The position numbers were made by a program, and so were the translations under genes. Shown one piece after another: positions 42,910 to 49,099 of a DNA stretch of 64,000 nt (its first letter is position 1; the number at the start of each line of letters is the position of its first letter). The notes under the pieces are model-generated. The model worked only from the letters and a program-made list of their open reading frames with translations, made no database searches and was not told where the DNA came from. Source of the DNA: Sphingomonas jaspsi DSM 18422 (GTDB lineage: Bacteria; Pseudomonadota; Alphaproteobacteria; Sphingomonadales; Sphingomonadaceae); the NCBI RefSeq assembly GCF_000585415.1, contig NZ_KK073876.1, forward strand, positions 1,361,810 through 1,425,809, read 5' to 3'.

Positions 42910-42958
42910 GAGAAACAGTTAGTTAGACTATCCTTGGGTGAGGGGGATTTGATGGGAT

Positions 42959-42974
42959 TTGGGAAATTTCCCAA
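42959..42974. repeat. Palindrome TTGGGAAATTTCCCAA, copy 1
   Basis: Perfect 16-bp dyad with no loop. A partial second copy (GGGAAATTTC at 42994-43003) lies next to it. Confidence 0.8.
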
Positions 42975-43027
42975 CTGTCCGCTCCCAGAAAGTGGGAAAT
43001 TTCGCTAACAGTTGGGATTGGGGACAA

Positions 43028-43040
43028 GTGACCTAGTCAC
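43028..43040. promoter_or_regulatory. Boundary dyad site i: GTGACCTAGTCAC
   Basis: Perfect arms, 11 bases past the stop of the HTH gene at 43052. Confidence 0.7.
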
Positions 43041-43051
43041 TCGAAAAAATC

Positions 43052-43465
43052 CTATAAGGCGCGAGTCCGACCACGGGCCGCAACCAGCCGCACACCGGTC
43101 AAAGGGTCGAAAATGACGTTTCGCCGCCACCGCCAGACCTTTTTCGGGTGAACACCCAGTTCACGGGCAATGGCCGCGGCCGACCTCTTGTCGTTCTTGA
43201 GGTCGAGCTGCGTCCACAGCGGCGCGGCACCGGCATAGTCCGGACACACGGCGGCGATCATCTTCAAACCATCTCCTGGGAGGAGGCTTTCTGCGAGCAC
43301 CTGGCCCTCGGCCGGGTCGGCGGCGTCGATCATATTGGTCAGACCCTTGCGGGCCTTGGGACCGATGCCGCCGAGCGCGTAGACCCACTCTATAGGAATA
43401 CCGGGCGTCGTCGCGAGCAGCACGAGGTCTGCCCGCGACGGGCGCTTAAGCAGTTTCGAGAGCAA
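43052..43465 (-). CDS. Putative DNA-binding protein with C-terminal HTH
   Basis: 137 residues. A C-terminal helix-turn-helix (SAAAIARELGVHPKKVWRWRRN, in outline) followed by a basic tail; N-terminal domain helical. Resolvase- or Sak-like HTH placement. It sits next to the AT-rich control region and both palindrome families, making it a candidate regulator of early genes. Confidence 0.5.
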   Translation of the reverse strand: MLSKLLKRPSRADLVLLATTPGIPIEWVYALGGIGPKARKGLTNMIDAADPAEGQVLAESLLPGDGLKMIAAVCPDYAGAAPLWTQLDLKNDKRSAAAIARELGVHPKKVWRWRRNVIFDPLTGVRLVAARGRTRAL

Positions 43466-43709
43466 GGTTGATGATCGGCCGTTCGATTTTCATGACCATC
43501 GCCTTGGACCGGCCGAGGGCGCGGACGAGGCTCTGGGTCGTGAGGACAGGGTAGCGCGCGGCCTCCAGCAGGTCATACATGCGGTTGGCGTGGATGGCGA
43601 AGCCGGCGTCGTCGCCGGCACGGCCGCACCGCAGCGCCTGCTTGGCCTGCCACTCGGCGAGGCTCGCGACCTTGGCGATCGGCAGGGTGGGAATGAGGGT
43701 CGTGTTCAT
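43446..43709 (-). CDS. Small HTH-like protein
   Basis: 87 residues. VLTTQSLVRALGRSKAMVMK looks like a helix-turn-helix. Strong ribosome site AGGAGG eight bases before the ATG. Overlaps the downstream HTH gene by 20 bases; the two may form a regulatory pair. Confidence 0.5.
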   Translation of the reverse strand: MNTTLIPTLPIAKVASLAEWQAKQALRCGRAGDDAGFAIHANRMYDLLEAARYPVLTTQSLVRALGRSKAMVMKIERPIINLALETA

Positions 43710-43823
43710 GGCAAAGTCCTCCTGTGGCCGGGCGCACGAGCGGCCGGCGAATGTTGAAACGTGGTTGGTTGGTGACGCTGGAACTGTCCTAAAATCCGGC
43801 GGGCGTCATCCACCGGTAGGGCA

Positions 43824-43836
43824 AGTGACTAGGTCA
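43824..43836. promoter_or_regulatory. Boundary dyad site j: GTGACTAGGTCAC
   Basis: Perfect arms. The TGA stop of the membrane-protein gene (43834-43836) is inside. The remaining 43,710-43,823 holds no gene. Confidence 0.7.
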
Positions 43837-44031
43837 CTTGATGCGAGCGAGATCCTTGCGGAGCGCGCGAAAGACGAGGGCCGAGGCGGTGCCGTAGGCG
43901 ACGACGTTGAGGCCGCAGGCGGCGAGGATCATCAGGGGCGGGCGCTCGAGCGCGACCACGACCGAGACCACGACCGTGGCGAGGCAGAGCAGCGCCATCG
44001 CGCCGCCGACGAGGATGACGAGCTTACGCAT
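43834..44031 (-). CDS. Small two-helix membrane protein
   Basis: 65 residues with two hydrophobic helices (LVILVGGAMALLCLATVVVS; LMILAACGLNVVAYGTASAL) and a basic tail. No family recognised; a holin is possible by shape but the location among early genes argues against it. Confidence 0.6.
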   Translation of the reverse strand: MRKLVILVGGAMALLCLATVVVSVVVALERPPLMILAACGLNVVAYGTASALVFRALRKDLARIK

Positions 44032-44173
44032 CGGCCAGGACTCCGCCGAAGGCTACAAAGAGACCCTTGGCCCAGCGGGCCTTGGCGGCCCATTTGGCCG
44101 AGCCGTAACGGCGGGCGAGCGTGTCGTAGTGCGTCCAGTCCGCGAGCGCCTGGGCGCGAAGAATTTCCATCAT
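44024..44173 (-). CDS. Very small basic protein
   Basis: 49 residues from the ATG at 44173 (GGAG eight bases upstream). Contains a YDTLARRYGSAKWAAKARWAK basic helix in outline. Lies just after an intrinsic terminator. Confidence 0.55.
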   Translation of the reverse strand: MMEILRAQALADWTHYDTLARRYGSAKWAAKARWAKGLFVAFGGVLADA

Positions 44174-44188
44174 GTCGTTCACTCCAAT

Positions 44189-44210
44189 AAAAAACCCCGC
44201 CGAAGCGGGG
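44189..44210 (-). terminator. Intrinsic terminator, UUCG tetraloop
   Basis: CCCCGC-TTCG-GCGGGG followed by six T's on the minus strand, 30 bases past the stop of the gene at 44240. Confidence 0.9.
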
Positions 44211-44220
44211 TGAGGTTGGT

Positions 44221-44236
44221 TTGGGAAATTTCCCAA
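44221..44236. repeat. Palindrome TTGGGAAATTTCCCAA, copy 2
   Basis: Perfect 16-bp dyad, three bases past the stop codon of the gene at 44240 and ahead of the terminator. Confidence 0.8.
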
Positions 44237-44239
44237 AAT

Positions 44240-44722
44240 TCAGTCGATAACCTTGGCCATCTTGCGGTCGAACGCGGCCAGCGCCTTGCCCAAGGCCTTG
44301 TCGGCTTGCTTGGCGCGGATGGCGGCCGCCTCGGCCTTGGCGGCTTCGGTGGCGCGGGCCAGCCGGTCGCACTCGGCCGCAATCGCTTCGGGCGAAAGCG
44401 GGTCGAGCTTCGCCTTGACCGGCAACGGGGCGCGCGGCGCGGGTTGGCGTTCGTGCCGCTCGATGAACGGTTGCGGCTGGACGGCTTCGAGCGACGTTTT
44501 GAACGCTGACAGGAAGGCGCGCGACTTTGCGATCGACTGGAAATAGTCGCACTCGGCGCGCGGCCGGCCCTTCACAAGCGGCGCGGGCGTCGGCTTGCGA
44601 TAGCCGTTCCTGTTCTGGCGCGCCTCTTTGCGCGACGGTTGGCAGGTTTCCATTTCCCGCCGGTCGCGTTCGGCAACCCACGGGTTGCCAAGGCGGGCGA
44701 ATTGTTGCGCGTTCGTGTCCAT
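44240..44722 (-). CDS. Hypothetical basic helical protein
   Basis: 160 residues from the ATG at 44722, which has an excellent GGAGG five bases upstream. The C-terminal half is a long Ala/Lys/Glu helix (ARATEAAKAEAAAIRAKQAD), probably coiled coil. No family recognised. Flanked by the 16-bp palindromes. Confidence 0.6.
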   Translation of the reverse strand: MDTNAQQFARLGNPWVAERDRREMETCQPSRKEARQNRNGYRKPTPAPLVKGRPRAECDYFQSIAKSRAFLSAFKTSLEAVQPQPFIERHERQPAPRAPLPVKAKLDPLSPEAIAAECDRLARATEAAKAEAAAIRAKQADKALGKALAAFDRKMAKVID

Positions 44723-44779
44723 AACGGCCTCCAGATAAAGCAGGGTCAGGGGAAGGGGCGGCGCGCGTCCCTTGCCATG

Positions 44780-44811
44780 ACCCTGCTTTGGGAAATTTCC
44801 CAAAGCAGGGT
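44780..44811. repeat. 32-bp perfect palindrome containing copy 3 of TTGGGAAATTTCCCAA
   Basis: Both halves of 44780-44811 are exact reverse complements with no loop. The inner 16 bp (44788-44803) is the recurrent dyad; the flanks ACCCTGCT/AGCAGGGT extend it. Intergenic between the genes at 44821 and 44722. Confidence 0.9.
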
Positions 44812-44820
44812 TGCGGGCGA

Positions 44821-45534
44821 TTAACCGTTGACGGCTTCGGCTTCGGCTTCGCCTTCGGCTTCAAGGGCGCGATTTTCCGCCGCGCGGATGGCTTCCATCA
44901 GGGCGAACAACGCCTTGTCGGCCGCAATGACTTCGGCAACGTCGGCTTCGGCAAGGCGAAGCGCCAGTCGCTCGGCCATGACGGCAAGCGGAGTCGTCGC
45001 AACCGCTTCGCCCGTCGCTTCGCCTTCGCCTTCGCCTTCGCCTTCGCCTTCGCCTTCGCCTTCGCCTTCCGCTTCGCCCTTGTCGGCCTTGGCGGCTTCG
45101 CGGCGCATCGCGGCCATTTCATCGCGCAAGGCATAAAGCGACTTCGGCGCATCGGGCGATGCGGTGATGAACGCCACCAGTCGCGGCTTGAACGTGTCGG
45201 CGATGCGGCCCGCTTCGGCTGCTTCAATCATTTCCAGACACAGCGTCGCTGCCTTGCGGACGGCATCGCCACCCTTGGCATAGCGAAGCGATGAGAGGCT
45301 ATCGCCCGCCTTGCCGTTCGGCTTTTTCGGCTTGAACGTGGCGAGCAAGGCAGCCGTCAAGTCGCCTTCGGTCATCGCCTTGGTGTAGAGGCCGAACAGG
45401 GTTGCTTGCCCCCATGCCGAACGGGCATTCTCGCTAGCGACTTCTTTCTGGCGTAGGGCTTCGGTCGTGACGGCATAGTCGGCTGCATTGAAAGCTTCAG
45501 CCGAAAGGGCAATGGTGCTGGTTTCATTGGTCAT
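44821..45534 (-). CDS. Hypothetical protein with Gly-Glu repeat
   Basis: 237 residues from the ATG at 45534 (AAAGGAAA upstream). Helical N-terminal domain (about 1-130), a linker of eight GE dipeptides, then a helical C-terminal domain rich in Ala/Glu. The linker is encoded by a perfect hexanucleotide repeat. No family recognised; a copy of the 16-bp palindrome lies 27 bases upstream. Confidence 0.65.
   Translation of the reverse strand: MTNETSTIALSAEAFNAADYAVTTEALRQKEVASENARSAWGQATLFGLYTKAMTEGDLTAALLATFKPKKPNGKAGDSLSSLRYAKGGDAVRKAATLCLEMIEAAEAGRIADTFKPRLVAFITASPDAPKSLYALRDEMAAMRREAAKADKGEAEGEGEGEGEGEGEGEGEATGEAVATTPLAVMAERLALRLAEADVAEVIAADKALFALMEAIRAAENRALEAEGEAEAEAVNG
45019..45066. repeat. 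Tandem hexanucleotide repeat (TTCGCC)8
   Basis: Eight exact 6-base copies within the gene at 44821, encoding (GE)8. Unit length is a multiple of three, so copy-number change alters linker length without a frameshift. Confidence 0.95.
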
Positions 45535-45561
45535 GGTATCGTTTCCTTTTCCGTTGCTGCC

Positions 45562-45577
45562 TTGGGAAATTTCCCAA
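45562..45577. repeat. Palindrome TTGGGAAATTTCCCAA, copy 4
   Basis: Perfect 16-bp dyad, 27 bases upstream of the ATG at 45534, a classic operator position. Confidence 0.8.
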
Positions 45578-45935
45578 AGGCCGTTGGCATGAGACGGGCA
45601 CGCGCCGAGGCCGAGCGAGAGGACAGTCCCGCGCGCTTCAGACATAGCTAGCCCCAACCCCTTCGGGGTTTGGGTGGGCGTTGCGCCTCGCTGTGTGTTC
45701 CGTCTCATGCGATTGTTCTGACAGAAACAGTGACCACTAAAAGAAAAACTTCTCATGCCATAGTAACACACCCCGATAGGTGACTAAATGACGTGTCAAG
45801 CACTAAGAAACCTTTGTTTTCAGGCACTTAGGCCGGAAGGGTGCCACCTTTTTTGCCCCAGATTTTTTCACTTAGAGGGAGATCATGCCCCAAATATCCC
45901 GGGGAAATTTTCGCGTTTTTCTAATCCACAACTAC

Positions 45936-45974
45936 GAAAAAGGGGCCGAGAACGTGTCTCGACCCCTTGTTTTT
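45936..45974 (-). terminator. Terminator after the primase gene
   Basis: Stem AAGGGG-CGAGA / TCTCG-CCCCTT with one internal mismatch and a 5-base loop; T runs flank both sides, so it may work in both directions. It starts 19 bases past the primase stop. Confidence 0.85.
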
Positions 45975-45992
45975 GTTCAAAACCGCGCTGTT

Positions 45993-48440
45993 TTAGGCAG
46001 CTTTGGCCAGAGTAGGCACAGTAACCTTCAATCCGACGACTTTGTCGCGCGTCACGAGCATCTCGTCCTGATATTCGATCACCCGGTAGCCCAGGCCCTC
46101 GAGCATCGTCTTGAACCGCTCGAAGGTGACGCCCATGCCGCGGCTGACATCCTTCATGTAGAAGAGATACTGGTCGAACACCGTGCGGCAGTCCGCGACC
46201 GAGGCTTCGTCCGGACGGACGCGCTCGCACGACTGCAGGAACGCGGCCACGCTGTTGTTCGAGCGGAGCACCAGGTTCTCCAGCCGCTTGTGCGACTTGG
46301 GCAAGGTATATTCCCGCTGCTCCAGCAGACGCTTCAAGCCGTCGACCGCCCACGCGGCGATCGCCTCGCGCTCTTCCGAGATCACGACCTCGGCGAAGTT
46401 CAGGATGCGCTCGCTCTCGGGGACCTTCCTCGTGAACTCGAAGATGATCCAGCGGCGGATGAAGCCATCCGAGGTGTCGCGCGAGCGCGGCAGGTGGTTC
46501 GAGGCGAACCAGTGCGCCGCCATCGGCGGGAACGTGAACCCGTCCTTGCCCTTGTATTCGGTGTCCTGGCGCTCGCCGCAGACGATCCCCTTGAACCGCT
46601 CGCCCGCGATCATCGCGTCTTCCGGCAGCTCGCCGCAGACGTTGAGCACCTTGCCGACCAGAGCCGTCAGCGCGAACCGCTCGCCCCATTTGTGCGGGGG
46701 TAGGGCGCAGACCGCGTTGTCGGGCATCATCGCGTCGAGGATTTCCAGCACCTGGCTCTTGCCGGTCTTGCCCGGGCCGTAGAGCAGGATCGCGCGCTGA
46801 TACTCCGGCGCGATGCCGAACATGGTGGCCGCGATGACCTCCTGCAGCGCCGCGACCTTCTCGTTGTAGTCGGCGTCATCGCCCCACGCGCTCTCCAGCA
46901 TGCCGAGGAAGCGGTGGCACTCGTGGCGGCGCTCGGGGATGTAGTTGAACGGCAGGGTGAACGTCTTGCCGAAGTGCGGCGCGTGGTCGTGCAGCTGCAG
47001 CGACATGTCGAGGAAGCCGTTGGCGAAGTTGATGCCGAGCTCCGGATTTTCCTCCAGCGGCATGTTGACCAGCGCGCTGATCGTCTTGACGATCGACGCA
47101 TAGTCGTTGTGGCGCCGCGCCAGCGCGTTGCCCTTCACCCGCTCCGCGATGTGGCGGTAGATGTCGTTGTCGTCGAGCATCCCGAAGCACGACCCGTTCC
47201 ACTGCCAGAAGGCACCCTGGTCGTGACGCAGCTCGCCGCCGCGCGAGATGTCCTCGATCACCATGCGGGCGATCGCCTCATGATCTTCCGCCGCCCCGTC
47301 GCCGGAGCCGACGCGGGCCATGACGAACATCTTCTTGAGGGCGGGCTTCGACATCTTCACCGCCCCGAGGGCATTGACCAGCACCGGGATCAGCGCGTCG
47401 AAGTGGTGCTCGGCGAACTGCTCGTCCTTCGCGACCTGAGCCACCAGCTCCTCGACCTTGGTCAGCGCCCAGTCGTCGTCGGCGGGCTTCGCCGAGACCT
47501 GCTCGTTGATCCAGTCGCGGGCGCGGGAGAAGGTCCAGCGTTCCGCCTTGTTCTTCTCGGCGATCGCCGCGATCGTCGGGTGGGCCAGCTGCTCTTCGGT
47601 GAGACCCGCGTCCCAGCCTTCCGGCAGCGTACGGCCGCCTTCGATGTCCTTCAGCAGGAACTCGAGCAGTTTCGCGATGCCCTTCTGGGGGTCCATGTCA
47701 TCACCCGCGACGCCCGCGGTGAAATTCTCGACCCAGTGGTGCATGTGCTGCATCGCTTCCGACAGCGACCACTTCTCGTTCTTGTCGAGACCGAACACGA
47801 CGCGCGCCAGGTAGCCCGCGTGGCGGACCAGCTGAATATCACGCTCGCCGGCCGGGACGACGTCGAGCGGCTTCGAGCGCCCCTCGTGGGCGAGCGACAC
47901 GCCGCCCTTGACGCCGAGCGCCTCGCGCAGCTGCGTCTCGATGGTCACCGGCAGCACCGGGATTTTGTCCATCACCTCCCACAGGTTGGTGTTGGCGGTA
48001 TACGCCTCGCCCGTATCGGGGTGGATCGACGGCGGCAGCACCATCTGGTTGCCCAGACCGAGGAACTCGCAGATCATCCCCTCGTCCGAGCGGATTTTGA
48101 AGTTCTTCTGGCCCTGCCAGCGGTAAATCAGCGCGCAGCCCTTCGCACCGACACGGCGCCACGGGGTCATCGGGAGGCAGTCCTCGATGATCTCGACCAG
48201 CTCGGGGTCGGTGGTGTCGATGTCGATCGCGCACAGGCCCGAGGCAGGACCGAACGGCAGGCCGATGTTCGAGCGGGGGTAGGTTTCCAGCCAGTGGCCG
48301 CGGACGGCCGCGGACGGCATGTTGGTGCCATACTGGGTCCACTCCGACAGGATCGGAGCCTTGCTGCGGACCTTGAGCGGCATGGCGGGGAGACCCGCCT
48401 CCCAGTAGAGCGGGGCAAATTCACGGAAGACGTTGGACAT
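45993..48440 (-). CDS. Primase-helicase: AEP prim-pol plus D5/SF3 helicase
   Basis: 815 residues. The N-terminal prim-pol (about 1-190) has the metal motif AIDIDT and the later SIHPDTG. The middle is a D5_N-like helical region. The C-terminal SF3 helicase (about 520-740) has Walker A YGPGKTGKS and the FASNHLPRSRD ... FIRRWIIFEF sensor/arginine-finger region. Initiates and unwinds at the phage origin. It pairs with the separate polymerase. Own terminator downstream. Confidence 0.93.
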   Translation of the reverse strand: MSNVFREFAPLYWEAGLPAMPLKVRSKAPILSEWTQYGTNMPSAAVRGHWLETYPRSNIGLPFGPASGLCAIDIDTTDPELVEIIEDCLPMTPWRRVGAKGCALIYRWQGQKNFKIRSDEGMICEFLGLGNQMVLPPSIHPDTGEAYTANTNLWEVMDKIPVLPVTIETQLREALGVKGGVSLAHEGRSKPLDVVPAGERDIQLVRHAGYLARVVFGLDKNEKWSLSEAMQHMHHWVENFTAGVAGDDMDPQKGIAKLLEFLLKDIEGGRTLPEGWDAGLTEEQLAHPTIAAIAEKNKAERWTFSRARDWINEQVSAKPADDDWALTKVEELVAQVAKDEQFAEHHFDALIPVLVNALGAVKMSKPALKKMFVMARVGSGDGAAEDHEAIARMVIEDISRGGELRHDQGAFWQWNGSCFGMLDDNDIYRHIAERVKGNALARRHNDYASIVKTISALVNMPLEENPELGINFANGFLDMSLQLHDHAPHFGKTFTLPFNYIPERRHECHRFLGMLESAWGDDADYNEKVAALQEVIAATMFGIAPEYQRAILLYGPGKTGKSQVLEILDAMMPDNAVCALPPHKWGERFALTALVGKVLNVCGELPEDAMIAGERFKGIVCGERQDTEYKGKDGFTFPPMAAHWFASNHLPRSRDTSDGFIRRWIIFEFTRKVPESERILNFAEVVISEEREAIAAWAVDGLKRLLEQREYTLPKSHKRLENLVLRSNNSVAAFLQSCERVRPDEASVADCRTVFDQYLFYMKDVSRGMGVTFERFKTMLEGLGYRVIEYQDEMLVTRDKVVGLKVTVPTLAKAA

Positions 48441-48443
48441 GGG

Positions 48444-48971
48444 TTAGCTCCGGAAGGGCTCGAGGCGCTTGAGAAATTCGTCCCGCTTTTCGTCGGGCAC
48501 GAGGTCGTCGAGGATGCCGACGACGGTGGACTGGAAGGTCGCGACCTTGCGGACGGATGCGAACCGCTCGCGGATGGAGACCAGCTTCTCCATCAAGGTC
48601 GTCTGGGTCTTGATGATCGTCAGCTTGGTCGACGTGTCGAGGTTCTTCAGCTCGCCGTCGGCATCCTTGCCCAGCTCGCGCAGTTCCTTGAGCAATTCCT
48701 TCGCCTCGGTTTCGAGCTCGACCGCGTCATCGTCGGTGATCTCGCCCGACTTCTTGGGCCGGCCGACCTGGCCGCGGGTGGGCTTGTCGATATATTTCTC
48801 GACGATCACCTCGATCTCCTTGGGCTGGAACAGCTTTTCGAGGAGCGCGACAGTGTCGTTGTCGTAGGGGCAGTCCGGCTTGCGAAGGAACCCGGGGGTT
48901 GCGTCGCACTGTGCCTTGAGATCGGCGAGGCCAGACAGCACGCCGAGGCGAAGGGTGGGGTAGTTGCTCAT
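48444..48971 (-). CDS. Coiled-coil protein upstream of the primase; possible small terminase
   Basis: 175 residues from the ATG at 48971 (a GTG six bases upstream is an alternative). The N-terminal region has GRPKKSGEITDDD, a DNA-binding-like AT-hook motif, followed by a long coiled coil (ETEAKELLKELRELGKDAD) and a terminal helical domain. The layout and place beside the large terminase gene would suit a small terminase, but it is read the other way with the primase. Undecided. Confidence 0.45.
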   Translation of the reverse strand: MSNYPTLRLGVLSGLADLKAQCDATPGFLRKPDCPYDNDTVALLEKLFQPKEIEVIVEKYIDKPTRGQVGRPKKSGEITDDDAVELETEAKELLKELRELGKDADGELKNLDTSTKLTIIKTQTTLMEKLVSIRERFASVRKVATFQSTVVGILDDLVPDEKRDEFLKRLEPFRS

Positions 48972-49021
48972 GCCCACCCTATGCCCCTCGGCCGGAAATT
49001 TTCTCCAGCCAACTTTTTGAA

Positions 49022-49034
49022 GTGACTCAGTCAG
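49022..49034. promoter_or_regulatory. Boundary dyad site k: GTGACTCAGTCAG
   Basis: Lies in the 128-base divergent region between the leftward primase unit and the rightward virion arm. A further TCAGTCACC half site follows directly. Confidence 0.65.
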
Positions 49035-49099
49035 TCACCGTCCACCACATCTGATTTCCACCTTGTTCAACCACCCCGTTCTCGGCCTTAGCGTGGTGG

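Larger units (their letters stand above)
42829..43051. promoter_or_regulatory. AT-rich intergenic control region
   Basis: 223 bases with no gene, much richer in A and T than the surroundings. It holds the direct repeat TTAGACT (42875, 42923), inverted ACTAACT/AGTTAGT (42861, 42917), a TCCTATAAGGA palindrome (42842) echoed at 43048, a TTGGGAAATTTCCCAA palindrome, CCCAACTGT/ACAGTTGGG arms (42970-42978, 43008-43016) and dyad i. Likely a main early promoter-operator region; an origin is possible. Confidence 0.55.
45535..45992. other. 458-base gap without a convincing gene
   Basis: Holds palindrome copy 4, a small AACCCC/GGGGTT hairpin around 45655-45670, an AT-rich stretch (45700-45900), a DnaA-box-like TAATCCACA at 45922-45930 and a terminator. 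Frames crossing it are short or shadows. Probably carries the promoter for the gene at 45534. Confidence 0.5.

Noticed and set aside
7012..43836. Dyad sites read as -35 promoter boxes (TTGAC-like)
   Set aside because: Most copies have GTGAC rather than TTGAC and no -10-like sequence at 16-18 bases on either side; symmetry fits an operator better.
43834..44031. Two-helix membrane protein as a holin
   Set aside because: It lies among early leftward genes with no endolysin nearby; the shape alone is not enough.
45019..45066. Possible CRISPR or minisatellite array
   Set aside because: Unit is only six bases, with no spacers, and lies inside a coding frame; it is a simple repeat.
44221..45577. 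16-bp TTGGGAAATTTCCCAA copies as intrinsic terminators
   Set aside because: No loop between arms and no T run; a separate standard terminator lies beside copy 2.
46914..49025. 703-codon frame antisense to the primase
   Set aside because: Shadow frame; crosses two real minus-strand genes and shows no domain.
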